Source: Pseudomonas fluorescens
GTDB taxonomy: Bacteria > Pseudomonadota > Gammaproteobacteria > Pseudomonadales > Pseudomonadaceae
Assembly: GCF_001708445.1 (NCBI RefSeq)
Contig: NZ_CP015637.1
Coordinates: 4,961,001-5,025,000 of the forward strand
DNA: 64,000 nucleotides
Direction of reading: 5' to 3'
In this document: one piece after another, positions 44,917 to 52,867 of the stretch
How the letters are laid out: every line of letters starts with the position of its first letter
How positions within the stretch are numbered: position 1 is the stretch's first letter
Made by a program: the position numbers and the translations under genes
Notes under the pieces: model-generated
Told to the model about the DNA's origin: nothing
What the model saw: only the letters and a program-made list of their open reading frames with translations
The model's database searches: none

Positions 44917-45396
44917 TCAGCCCTGGGCGAAATCCCTCAGGGCATCACCTTCCATCCGATAGCGCACCCACTCCTCCTGCGGCTGGGCCCCGATGGACTT
45001 ATAGAAGGCAATCGCCGGCTCGTTCCAATCCAGCACGCTCCACTCAAAGCGCCCGCACCCGTTGTCGCAGGCGATCTTCGCCAGGTGGCGCAGCAACTTC
45101 TTGCCCGCCCCGCCGCCGCGCTGCTCCGGGTTGATGTAGAGGTCTTCGAGGTACAGGCAATTGCTGCCCAACCAGGTGGAATAGCTGAAAAAGAACACCG
45201 CGAATCCGATTGGCAAGCCGTCCCGCGAGCAGATCAGGCCATGGGCAGTAGCGCCCTCGCTGAACAGGCTGCGCTCGATATCCACCACACTGGCAATCAC
45301 TTCATGCCGGGCCTTTTCATACTCGGCAAGCTCGGTGATAAACGTCAGGATCTGTGCAGCATCGCTGGGCACGGCGGGGCGAATCTCAATGGTCAT
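44917..45396 (-). CDS. GNAT family N-acetyltransferase
   Basis: The 159-residue GNAT protein is of the diamine/spermidine acetyltransferase-like type: IEIRPAVPSDAAQILTFITELAEYEK at the N-terminus, LYLEDLYINPEQRGGGAGKKLLRHLA (acetyl-CoA binding motif A, about 80-105) and FEWSVLDWNEPAIAFYKSIGAQ (motif B). The ATG at 45396 gives the family N-terminus; an upstream in-frame start was rejected. The substrate could be a polyamine or amino acid. It is divergent from the HD hydrolase gene. Confidence 0.88.
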   Translation of the reverse strand: MTIEIRPAVPSDAAQILTFITELAEYEKARHEVIASVVDIERSLFSEGATAHGLICSRDGLPIGFAVFFFSYSTWLGSNCLYLEDLYINPEQRGGGAGKKLLRHLAKIACDNGCGRFEWSVLDWNEPAIAFYKSIGAQPQEEWVRYRMEGDALRDFAQG

Positions 45397-45508
45397 GGGC
45401 GAACCTTGGGCAAATTCAAAGGCCACATACTAAGACGGTTTCATGACCGATTGCAGTGCAATTTCAATCGCGACTACCCTGTTGGCCCACCGCCTGATGA
45501 GAAGCCCC

Positions 45509-46153
45509 ATGCCCTTCGCGCCCCTGCCCGACCTCGCCGCCACCTTACTGCCCCATGCCCTCGGGCCTTCGGAAGATGGCGCCCACGATCTGTCGCACCT
45601 GCAGCGCGTATGGCACAACGCACGCTTGATCCAGGCGCAGGAAGGCGGTGATCTGGAGGTGTTGCTGGCGGCGGTATTGCTGCACGACTGCGTGGCCGTC
45701 GAGAAAAACTCACCGTTGCGCTCGAAAGCCTCGCAGTTGGCCGCCGACAAGGCGGCGCAGACGTTGCAGTTGCTCGGCTGGCCTGCCTCCAGGGTCGACG
45801 CCGTGACCCACGCCATCGCCACCCATAGTTTTTCCGCTGGCTTGGAGCCTCGGACCCTGGAGGCCAAGATCACGCAGGACGCCGATCGCCTCGACTCCCT
45901 GGGCATGATCGGCGTAGCCCGCACGTTCTACACCGCCGGGCGCATGGGCAGCGGTTTGTATGACCCGGCCGACCCCACGGCACGCCACCGCGAGTACGAC
46001 GACAAACGTTTTTGCCTGGATCATTTCCAGACCAAATTATTGTCGTTGGCCGACGGATTTCAAACGCCGACCGGCCAGCGTCTGGCACAGGCCCGCCACC
46101 ATCGGCTCAAGGGATTCATGGAGACGTTTATCGAGGAGATCGGCGCACTGTAA
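45509..46153 (+). CDS. HD-domain phosphohydrolase
   Basis: The 214-residue metal-dependent phosphohydrolase of the YedJ-like type shows GAHDLSHLQRVWHNARLI (HD-superfamily first His, about 25-42), VLLHDCVAVE (His-Asp) and KITQDADRLDSLGMIGVARTF (final Asp, about 120-140). Start choice is weak: ATG 45509 with GAGAAG upstream is given, and ATG 45497 or 45443 are alternatives. The substrate is unknown; nucleotide or phosphorylated metabolites are typical. Confidence 0.82.
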   Translation: MPFAPLPDLAATLLPHALGPSEDGAHDLSHLQRVWHNARLIQAQEGGDLEVLLAAVLLHDCVAVEKNSPLRSKASQLAADKAAQTLQLLGWPASRVDAVTHAIATHSFSAGLEPRTLEAKITQDADRLDSLGMIGVARTFYTAGRMGSGLYDPADPTARHREYDDKRFCLDHFQTKLLSLADGFQTPTGQRLAQARHHRLKGFMETFIEEIGAL

Positions 46154-46264
46154 ACCGGCCTTACTCCGTTGCCGGCTAACGCAAGCACCACCAACCACAG
46201 AACAATCCGCCTGGGCGTGCGTGGTAAAAATCGGCCATAACTCCAACGACCCCAAGGCTTGCCC

Positions 46265-47461
46265 ATGCACTCCACCTCACCGGTGGGCGGAAAATTGTTC
46301 GCCCTGTTTTGCCTTGCCAGCTTCCTATTGTCGCTGTCCTACGGTTCAACCTTTTTGCTGTCGTTGCTGATTCATTCGCGCGGTGGGAACGAGCACGACG
46401 CGGGCAGTGTGATTTCCACGGCGATGCTCAGCACGTTCGTGGCGGTGGTGCTCTCCGGGCACTTGGCCGATGCGTGGGGAGCGGCACGGGCCATCGCGGG
46501 GATGGGCGTGTTGCTGGTACTTGCCTGCCTGGGTTTTGCCCTGACGCCAGGGTTTGGCCAGGGCTTGATGCTGTTCGGGCTGGCCCTCGGATTGGGCTGG
46601 GGCGTCTTCTATACGCTGGGCCCGATCATCGTGACCTTGCTGGTAGAACCCAGCCAACGCGCCAAGTACTTTGCGCTGCTGTCGGGCAGCATGTTGAGTG
46701 GCATCGGCTCCGGCCCCTTGCTCGGACGCGCCACCGCGGCACTGGACCTGCCCCTGACGACCGCGTTCTATATTGCCGGGTTGGCCAGCCTCGCCGGGGT
46801 TCTTGTTTTCTGGCGATTGGGCGCCGCGCTCAAGCATCGGGAAAATGCCCCGGCTTCGCGGATTTCCCTGGCCGCCAGCCGCCGGGTGCTGTCTTCCAAG
46901 GCGGCGTTCGCGATCCTCATGGTCGGCCTGGGTGGCTGCGTGTTTGGCGGGCTCTCATCGTTCCAGACCAGCTATGCCGCCGCGCACGGGTTGGACTACT
47001 CGCTGTTCTTCGCGGGGTTCCTGAGTGCAGCGATCACCAGCCGCCTGTTGATCGCCGGCTTCGTGGTCAAGCTGGATGCCTATCGGGCTGCCTGTGTGTT
47101 ATCCGGGATCATGCTCGGTTCGATCGCGCTGTTCGCCTTTGGCGTGAGCGGCAACCTCAGCTATCTGCTGGCGGCGGCCACGCTGGGAGTGGGGTACGGC
47201 CTGACGTATTCCGTCATCAACGGGCTGGTCGCCCACGAAGCGCCGCCCGGTACAACGTCCCAGGCATTGCTGCTGTTCAGCCTGGCCTACTTTGTCGGCG
47301 TGTTTGGCTTTCCCTGGCTGGCGGGCAAGATCATCGTCGAATTCGGGCTGTCGACACTGATGCTGGGCGTACTGATCATCGCCGCGCTGAACTGGCTGAT
47401 CACCGTTGCACGCTTGATCGAGCGCCGTCTCTCGGCACATAAAATCTTACAGGTGAGCTGA
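46265..47461 (+). CDS. MFS transporter
   Basis: This 398-residue, twelve-helix MFS protein has a TM2-TM3 loop LSGHLADAWGAARAIAG and is preceded by AAGG 7 bp before the ATG at 46265 (a TTG two codons upstream was rejected). It lies 111 bp behind the HD hydrolase in the same direction, with no clear functional link. Substrate is not evident. Confidence 0.85.
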   Translation: MHSTSPVGGKLFALFCLASFLLSLSYGSTFLLSLLIHSRGGNEHDAGSVISTAMLSTFVAVVLSGHLADAWGAARAIAGMGVLLVLACLGFALTPGFGQGLMLFGLALGLGWGVFYTLGPIIVTLLVEPSQRAKYFALLSGSMLSGIGSGPLLGRATAALDLPLTTAFYIAGLASLAGVLVFWRLGAALKHRENAPASRISLAASRRVLSSKAAFAILMVGLGGCVFGGLSSFQTSYAAAHGLDYSLFFAGFLSAAITSRLLIAGFVVKLDAYRAACVLSGIMLGSIALFAFGVSGNLSYLLAAATLGVGYGLTYSVINGLVAHEAPPGTTSQALLLFSLAYFVGVFGFPWLAGKIIVEFGLSTLMLGVLIIAALNWLITVARLIERRLSAHKILQVS

Positions 47462-47546
47462 TACCGTTCGTCGCCACCGAGGCACGAACCCACAAACTGG
47501 GCGGACCAATCAAGGGTAAGGACATCAATCATATGGAGACACCCTC

Positions 47547-47891
47547 ATGAAGAATTCCACGTTTGCCGCCCTCGCCCTCACCGGCCTGCTGTCCGCCGCT
47601 TCGCTGAGTGTATTGGCCGCCACCTCGTCCACCGGCAAGACCGATCCTGTGGGCAGCCCGCCCAGCCCTGCCACCCAGGAATCCCAGGACTCGATGGGCA
47701 CCGGCCTCGACACCAACGGGGGTGCAATCATCGACAACGGCGCCGATCCGCGCACCAAAGGCAACGACACCCAGCGCCAGGCCCCGGCCGCCGTCGGTAA
47801 CGGCAAAATGGGCCCATCGGTCAATCAGCCGACGATCAACAAAGGCGACGACTCCAACATCCCAGGCGCCCCGAAACAGCCTGCGCCTTGA
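47547..47891 (+). CDS. Exported low-complexity hypothetical protein (114 aa)
   Basis: The protein has a signal peptide (about 1-24, ending VLA) and a mature region rich in Gly, Asn, Asp, Pro, Thr and Ser with no hydrophobic core (for example GKTDPVGSPPSPATQESQD), so it is probably disordered. GGAG lies 8 bp before the ATG. I recall similar short exported proteins in Pseudomonas without function. It is followed 51 bp later by a small cytoplasmic gene. Confidence 0.75.
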   Translation: MKNSTFAALALTGLLSAASLSVLAATSSTGKTDPVGSPPSPATQESQDSMGTGLDTNGGAIIDNGADPRTKGNDTQRQAPAAVGNGKMGPSVNQPTINKGDDSNIPGAPKQPAP

Positions 47892-47942
47892 TGCATCGGT
47901 AGCAAGACCAACACCCGATCATTTCCCAGTGAAGAGGTATGC

Positions 47943-48209
47943 ATGAACGTCGATAAAAACCTTGAACAAGAAGTCCTCACCCGCCTGCTGCACGCCCACC
48001 CGAACGGGTTGGGCAAGGAGGTGCTGGATAATTACCGCGGTGAAAAAGTGGTCGCCAGTGTCTTGGCGCTCCTGCAAGACCGCGGCTTTATCAAGGATGG
48101 GCATGTGACCACCGATGCTGCCGGTGACTATGCGTTGAACCTGCCGATCAAGCTGACCGCGTCGGGCGTGGAAGAAGCGCGAAAGCTGGAAAGCCAAACC
48201 CGGCAGTAA
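47943..48209 (+). CDS. Small conserved hypothetical protein (88 aa)
   Basis: The protein looks like a compact winged-helix-type domain: helices EQEVLTRLLHAHP and GKEVLDNYRGEKVVASVLALLQDRGFI, then a beta hairpin region (DGHVTTDAAGDYALNLPIKLT) and a C-terminal helix. GAAGAGG lies 5 bp before the ATG. It could be a small regulatory or structural protein. No assigned family. Confidence 0.72.
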   Translation: MNVDKNLEQEVLTRLLHAHPNGLGKEVLDNYRGEKVVASVLALLQDRGFIKDGHVTTDAAGDYALNLPIKLTASGVEEARKLESQTRQ

Positions 48210-48248
48210 TGGCTTTTATCTGGCCTGGCCCTGACCCAAGGGCCAAAC

Positions 48249-48385
48249 TGTGGCGAGCGGGCTTGCCCCGCGTTGGGCTGCGCAGCAGCCCCAGCAAATC
48301 CACCGCGATCCTACCCGCGGGATCTCGGTCGATTGGGTTCGGGGCCGCTTCGCGACCCAACGCGGGGCAAGCCCGCTCGCCACAA
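48249..48385. repeat. REPIN (GTGGCGAGCGGGCTTGCCCCGCG type)
   Basis: TGTGGCGAGCGGGCTTGCCC (from 48249) and its inverted partner GGGCAAGCCCGCTCGCCACA (to 48384) flank about 100 bp containing further hairpins (CTGCGCAGCAG; CTACCCGCGGGATC). This is a third REP subtype in the window. Confidence 0.85.
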
Positions 48386-48439
48386 CAAGCTCGTTCGCCA
48401 CAACAAGCCCGCTCACTACAACAAGCTCGTTCGCCACAA
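48368..48439. repeat. Tandem array of four 18-bp units
   Basis: Four contiguous 18-bp units of the form CAAGCYCGYTCRCYACAA occupy 48368-48385, 48386-48403, 48404-48421 and 48422-48439. Units 2 and 4 are identical and units 1 and 3 share the CAAGCCCGCTC start, so the array has a 36-bp higher-order period. The first unit is the outer end of the REPIN. The rest of 48210-48533 shows no gene. Confidence 0.85.
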
Positions 48440-48533
48440 AAATCCGGGCGTTCAAGGGAAAGACTAATTCTTAAAAATCAATAAGTTACTTGATCATTGA
48501 TCAGAGGGTGCTTGCCCATCTTTGAGTGCATGG

Positions 48534-49451
48534 TCATTCAGCGAGTAGCGCGTCAACCTCGGCAGTGCCTGGAGACGTCGCAGGTCCCCAGCGGGTAACC
48601 GCCAGTGCCGCCGCCGCGTTCGCGCGGCGTGCCGCCACTGCGGGCGCCAGGCCCATGGCCAGACCGGCCATGAACACGCCCGCGTGCGCATCCCCAGCGC
48701 CATTGCTGTCCACCGCCCGCACCTTGAAGCCCGGCACGTGCTCAACCTCACCCGCGCGCCCGACCCAGCAGCCATTCGGCCCGTCACGCACGACCAGCAA
48801 CGTTTCGGCGGGCAGGTGCTGACTGAGCGCGGGCAACGCGGCGGTGATATCCGCCGCACCGGTAAACGCGAGCGCTTCGGGGCCATTGCTGGTCCAGATA
48901 TCGATACGCGGCAACAATGCGCTCATCAAGGCCGAGCCCGGCGCCTTGACCAGAGGGCCCGGGTCGAACACCACCACGATTGCGCGTGGCAGTGCCAGCA
49001 GCCAGTCGATCAGCGGCTGTGCCTTGCCCTCAAGGAGCAGGCTGTAGCCACTGACATACACATAGTCGTCCGCCTGCGGCGTTACGGCGGCCAAGTCCTC
49101 GGCACTCAACTCGCCCTCAGCGCCGATATGGGAGATGAAGGTGCGTTCGGTGGTGGCTTCCGTGAGAGACACGCACAACCCGGTGTCTTTGCCACCGCTG
49201 GCCGCCAAGGCCATTTCAATACCTTCGGCCTGCATGGCGGCACGGGCCAGGTCGCCGAAGCGGCCGTTGCCATGACGCCCCAGGTACACCACCGGCAAGC
49301 CATTGCGTCGCGCCGCCGCCATCACATTGAACCCGCCGCCAGCCTCGAAGCTGGCCGAGTGCGCGAGCACGTCGCCACCGGTGGCCGGCAGTTTTTCCAG
49401 GGACATGACCAGGTCGACGATGACCTGGCCAGTGTGCAGCAATCTAGACAT
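48534..49451 (-). CDS. PfkB-family sugar kinase (YegV-like)
   Basis: The 305-residue ribokinase-fold protein has the N-terminal GGGFNVMAAARR motif (about 39-50) and the C-terminal anion-hole/catalytic motif DSNGAGDAHAGVFMAGLA (about 248-265, base Asp). The GAGD(A/S)HAG form and the pattern around ERTFISHIGAEGE and SGYSLL recall E. coli YegV. The ATG at 49451 (GAGAG 6 bp upstream) overlaps the permease gene by 8 bp. Its expected role is phosphorylating the sugar released by the ADP-ribosylglycohydrolase-type enzyme encoded upstream; substrate unknown. Confidence 0.85.
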   Translation of the reverse strand: MSRLLHTGQVIVDLVMSLEKLPATGGDVLAHSASFEAGGGFNVMAAARRNGLPVVYLGRHGNGRFGDLARAAMQAEGIEMALAASGGKDTGLCVSLTEATTERTFISHIGAEGELSAEDLAAVTPQADDYVYVSGYSLLLEGKAQPLIDWLLALPRAIVVVFDPGPLVKAPGSALMSALLPRIDIWTSNGPEALAFTGAADITAALPALSQHLPAETLLVVRDGPNGCWVGRAGEVEHVPGFKVRAVDSNGAGDAHAGVFMAGLAMGLAPAVAARRANAAAALAVTRWGPATSPGTAEVDALLAE

Positions 49452-50910
49452 TGGGGCTCTCAACTAAAGCCGGACGACGGTCAGCCGCGCCGCCGAGTAC
49501 CGCGTAAATGCCGCCGGCAACCAGGAAGGTGACGATCCAGCCCAGGCCGTTGTGGCCCAGCCAGGAGTCGGACAATGGCCCGGCGAACCAGATGTTTTGC
49601 GCAGTGGTACCGATCGTGGTGAAGCTGAAACCCAGCACGATCGCCACGGCCCAGGCGCCGAACGCCCGCCATTCCACGCCACCGCGATACCAGTAGGCGC
49701 TGCTTGGGCTCACGTCCAGCAAATCCTTGGGGCTGTAGTAGTGGCGATGGATCAGGTCGACCACAAAGATCCCGACCCAGGCGGTGATCGGCACCGCCAG
49801 CAACGAGATAAAGGTGATGAACGGACCGTAGAAGCTGTCGGCGATCAGCATGAAGTAAATGGAGCCGGCGAAGATCGCCACGATGTCGACGATCACCGCA
49901 TGCACGCGCTTGACCTTCAGACCGAGGGTCAAGGTGGTGAGGCCGGCCGAATACACCGACAAGTTATTCGACAGCAGCAACCCGCCAAACGCGGTGATCA
50001 GGTACGGCACGGCCATCCAGGTCGGCAGCATGTCGCGGATCGCGATGATCGGGTCGGTGGCCGAGGCCAGGTCATGGTTGCCCACCGACAGCAGGCCGCC
50101 GAGGGTGATCAGCAGCACCAGCGGAATGCCGGCACCAAACGCTGCGGACGCCACCAGGCGCACGGCCTTGACGCTGCGGTGCTGGTAGCGCGACATATCG
50201 GCACCGGCGTTGGCCCAGCCGATACCGGTACCGGCAGCCATGGTGCCGATGCCGATCATCATCGCGCTCATCGGTGCCGGGGTAGCGTTGAACACCGCGC
50301 TCCAGTCGATGGTGGCGCAGAGGAAACCGCCGACCAGGATGTTCAAGGCACCGAATACATAGGTGGCCCACTTCTGGATCACCAGCAAGGTAGCGTGGCC
50401 CAGGCCGGAAACCGACAGGGTCAGCAACACGAAAATGGCGATGAAGATCAGGGTCAGCAGCGGCGCACTTTTCGCCTCCACCGGCGAGCCGAACAGGATC
50501 GAACACAACGAGAGCAGCACGAAGGCGGCGGTGGTGGTGTTGACCGTTTCCCAGCCCAGGCGTGACATCAGCGAGACCAGGGTCGGGCCGATATTGCCGC
50601 GTACGCCGAAGATCGCGCGGGACAGGGTCAGGCTGGGCGCACGCCCACGGCGGCCAGCGATGGAAATAATGCCCACCACCGCGAAGGAACCGGCTGCGCC
50701 AAGGATCGCAACGATGATCGCCTGCCAGATAGCCAGCCCACGAAACGCCACCAGGGTCGCGCCCAGCGGCAAGCCGAGAATGCTGATATTGGCGGCGAAC
50801 CACACCCAGAACAGTTGCAGCGGATGACCGTTGCACTCGCCTTCAGGGACCGGTTCGATGCCGCGTGTTTCCAATTGCCCAGCGCTTTGGCTGGAAGAGA
50901 TGCTGCTCAT
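49444..50910 (-). CDS. NCS1-family purine/cytosine-type permease
   Basis: This 488-residue, twelve-helix permease of the nucleobase-cation-symport-1 family (CodB/FUR-like) contains FWVWFAANISILGLPLGATL (about 34-53), RAPSLTLSRAIFGVRGN (about 89-105) and GIGWANAGADMSRYQ (about 195-209). NCS1 members import nucleobases, hydantoins, thiamine or nucleosides. AGGAG lies 8 bp before the ATG. It is 175 bp downstream of the glycohydrolase gene, with a REPIN between, and overlaps the kinase gene, so it probably imports the substrate of the operon. Confidence 0.9.
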   Translation of the reverse strand: MSSISSSQSAGQLETRGIEPVPEGECNGHPLQLFWVWFAANISILGLPLGATLVAFRGLAIWQAIIVAILGAAGSFAVVGIISIAGRRGRAPSLTLSRAIFGVRGNIGPTLVSLMSRLGWETVNTTTAAFVLLSLCSILFGSPVEAKSAPLLTLIFIAIFVLLTLSVSGLGHATLLVIQKWATYVFGALNILVGGFLCATIDWSAVFNATPAPMSAMMIGIGTMAAGTGIGWANAGADMSRYQHRSVKAVRLVASAAFGAGIPLVLLITLGGLLSVGNHDLASATDPIIAIRDMLPTWMAVPYLITAFGGLLLSNNLSVYSAGLTTLTLGLKVKRVHAVIVDIVAIFAGSIYFMLIADSFYGPFITFISLLAVPITAWVGIFVVDLIHRHYYSPKDLLDVSPSSAYWYRGGVEWRAFGAWAVAIVLGFSFTTIGTTAQNIWFAGPLSDSWLGHNGLGWIVTFLVAGGIYAVLGGAADRRPALVESPNV

Positions 50911-50996
50911 GAGGGGTGCTCCTGGTGCCTGTATTGTTGTGGTTGTGGCAGATGCTTAAGGTCGATCGACTCTCGGTCTTCCTGACTCGATGAGCT

Positions 50997-51070
50997 CACA
51001 GTGGGAGCGCGCTTTCTGTCAAAGCATCGGGGCGGATACACCGCTGACGCGAGCAGGCCCGCTCCCACCT
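50997..51070. repeat. REPIN inside the GntR/glycohydrolase/permease operon
   Basis: CAGTGGGAGCGCGCTTT and GCGAGCAGGCCCGCTCCCAC lie in inverted orientation in the 175-bp gap between the glycohydrolase and permease genes. The pair could change mRNA processing between the two parts of the operon. Confidence 0.8.
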
Positions 51071-51085
51071 GTTTGTTTGCGGCGC

Positions 51086-52087
51086 TTACCGAATGGTCAG
51101 CAGCCCCTGCACCAGCGCCTGTAGATCCAGGCCATTGACCCGCTTGACCTGTTCGATCATCGCTTCAGGCCAGCACTGCATGCCCAGGCACGCCCCCAAC
51201 ATGGCCCCGAGCATCGCGGCGATGGTGTCGGTATCGCCCCCCAGGCTGGCGGCCAGGCACAGGGCTTCAAATGCGTTCATTTCGCCCGACGCCACTTGCT
51301 GCGCGAGGGCGAACGACACCACCACCGACTCCTGGGACGCGACGGAGGTGCCGATCAATTCATAGAGCAGGTCGGCGAACAGCGCCTTGTCGCCACTGCC
51401 GACGCTCAAGGTCCGCGCCCAACTGATGCGCGTGGAAATACGCCCGCCCGCAATCCAGTGGCCATGGCTTTCGGCTTGCTGGGCGAGCTGGGTGCCGATG
51501 TTCAACGCTTCGCCCAGGTCCACACCGTTGATGCCCGCCGATACCACGGCGGCCACCGCCGCCGCACTGGAGATGCCCAGGGTGGTGTTGTGGGTAACCT
51601 GGCACGCCTGGATCACCGCCTGGAGAAACTGCGCCGGGTCGCGCACATCGGCGGCGATGCCCACCGGCGTGATGCGCATCGCCGCGCCATTGGTGGTGCC
51701 GTAGCGTCCGGCTTCTTCCGGGGTGTGCCCGGCGAGGATCATGTCGATGGCGCGCTTGGTCGAAGGCCCGAGCAAATCCTGGGAGCCCTTGGCACGCATC
51801 ACCGCTTCCCAGTCGATCAGGCGCTGGGCGAGCACAGTGGAGTCGATCTTGCCGTGGCCTTCCACCAGCAACTCGCCGACCAGAATCGCCTGTTCGGTGT
51901 CATCGGTGATGGAGCCAGCGGGCATGTTCGGCGCGATGGGCTGGTTGGCGTCAGCATCTTCCAGGGCAGTGATCGCACCGAAGCGCGCCTTGACCTGTTC
52001 ACGGCTCAAGGATTGGGTGGGCATGCCCAAGGCATCGCCCAGGGCCAGGCCATAGAAAGCGCCAAGAGCGCGAAGCATCGGGGTCAT
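51086..52087 (-). CDS. ADP-ribosylglycohydrolase family protein (YegU-like)
   Basis: The 333-residue protein has the DraG/ARH fold: LALGDALGMPTQSL near the N-terminus, the first metal-binding motif GSITDDTEQAIL (about 52-63), GAAMRITPVGI (about 125-135) and the second metal motif LGGDTDTIAAMLGAMLGA (about 280-297). E. coli YegU is about the same length. The ATG at 52087 overlaps the regulator stop as ATGA; a much longer frame to 52546 reads through the GntR gene and was rejected. The family hydrolyses N- or O-glycosidic bonds to ADP-ribose or related ribosides. Here it probably acts on a small riboside, given the permease and kinase neighbours. Confidence 0.88.
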   Translation of the reverse strand: MTPMLRALGAFYGLALGDALGMPTQSLSREQVKARFGAITALEDADANQPIAPNMPAGSITDDTEQAILVGELLVEGHGKIDSTVLAQRLIDWEAVMRAKGSQDLLGPSTKRAIDMILAGHTPEEAGRYGTTNGAAMRITPVGIAADVRDPAQFLQAVIQACQVTHNTTLGISSAAAVAAVVSAGINGVDLGEALNIGTQLAQQAESHGHWIAGGRISTRISWARTLSVGSGDKALFADLLYELIGTSVASQESVVVSFALAQQVASGEMNAFEALCLAASLGGDTDTIAAMLGAMLGACLGMQCWPEAMIEQVKRVNGLDLQALVQGLLTIR

Positions 52088-52797
52088 TTCGACGTTCCAA
52101 ACTGCAGGTGCAGGCGAAAGTGCAGAGGGTCGAGCAAGCTTTCGACGTGCTCCATGAAGCGCTCGCGACGGTCGTAGGTGGTACGCGACGCCTTGAGAAA
52201 TACCGTGCCTGCCGGGCGACCGAGCAATTCGGCGTCTTCCTCGCTCAGCGGCTCGGCGCCGATCCACTGGTCGCCCTCGGCGCCGACATAACCGTAGGCG
52301 GCCAGGGTGATGGTCAGGGAGTTGTCGATCAGGCCCACACGGGGCAGGCTTTCCAGGCCACCGGTCGCCGGCATCAACGAGCGTTCCAGGGACACGGCGG
52401 TGCCGTCGGTGGTGCGCCGACGGCGGTCGAGGGCAATAAATTGATCGTTGCCGAAACGGCTGAGCAGGTCCGCGCGGGTCACGGCTTCGAAGCGCAGGAT
52501 ATCGGTGGTCACCAGCGCGCCCGTGTCGGCCAGGGCCTGGGCCCAACCGCTGCGCTGGTCAAGCACCATGCCGTCAAAGGTGACGATGGAACCCACGCCA
52601 CTCTGGGTGGCAATGTAATTACGGCGCTTGAGCTCGGCCAGGGCCTCGCGCAAGGTGCCACGACTGACCGCAAACTCTTCGGCCAACTGGTGCTCGCCCG
52701 GTAGCAGGAAACCGTCGGCCATCACCCCACCCTCGATACGGCGGATGAGCTCGTCGACGACGCGTTTTTTCTTATCAAATCGAACATGTCTAATCAT
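52084..52797 (-). CDS. GntR family regulator (HutC/YegW type)
   Basis: The 237-residue protein has an N-terminal winged helix with GEHQLAEEFAVSRGTLREALAELKRRNYI (about 34-62) and a C-terminal UTRA-type ligand domain (about 90-230, with LERSLMPATG and LKASRTTYDRRERFMEHVESLLD). The start is the ATG at 52797; a TTG two codons upstream was rejected. No Shine-Dalgarno sequence is present, and TTGCTG-18-TATCAA upstream places transcription start at or one base before the ATG, so the mRNA may be leaderless. An inverted repeat covers the start codon. It heads the glycohydrolase/permease/kinase operon and probably controls it. Confidence 0.88.
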   Translation of the reverse strand: MIRHVRFDKKKRVVDELIRRIEGGVMADGFLLPGEHQLAEEFAVSRGTLREALAELKRRNYIATQSGVGSIVTFDGMVLDQRSGWAQALADTGALVTTDILRFEAVTRADLLSRFGNDQFIALDRRRRTTDGTAVSLERSLMPATGGLESLPRVGLIDNSLTITLAAYGYVGAEGDQWIGAEPLSEEDAELLGRPAGTVFLKASRTTYDRRERFMEHVESLLDPLHFRLHLQFGTSK

Positions 52798-52799
52798 GT
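52784..52799. promoter_or_regulatory. Candidate GntR operator overlapping the start codon
   Basis: ACATG-N6-CATGT, a 16-bp inverted repeat, lies across the ATG of the GntR gene and just downstream of its probable -10 hexamer. Placement suits autorepression. Confidence 0.55.
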
Positions 52800-52867
52800 A
52801 CAAATTGATAACCGAAAGCGCCCGATCACAGCAAGCGAATTATTTCAAAGGGATGAAAAAACCGCCC

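Noticed and set aside
48368..48439. Possible CRISPR array
   Set aside because: The units are contiguous, with no spacers, and derive from a REP element.
52088..52546. N-terminal extension of the ADP-ribosylglycohydrolase frame
   Set aside because: The extra 153 residues are Arg/Pro-rich and overlap the GntR gene in another frame; the family starts at the ATGA overlap.
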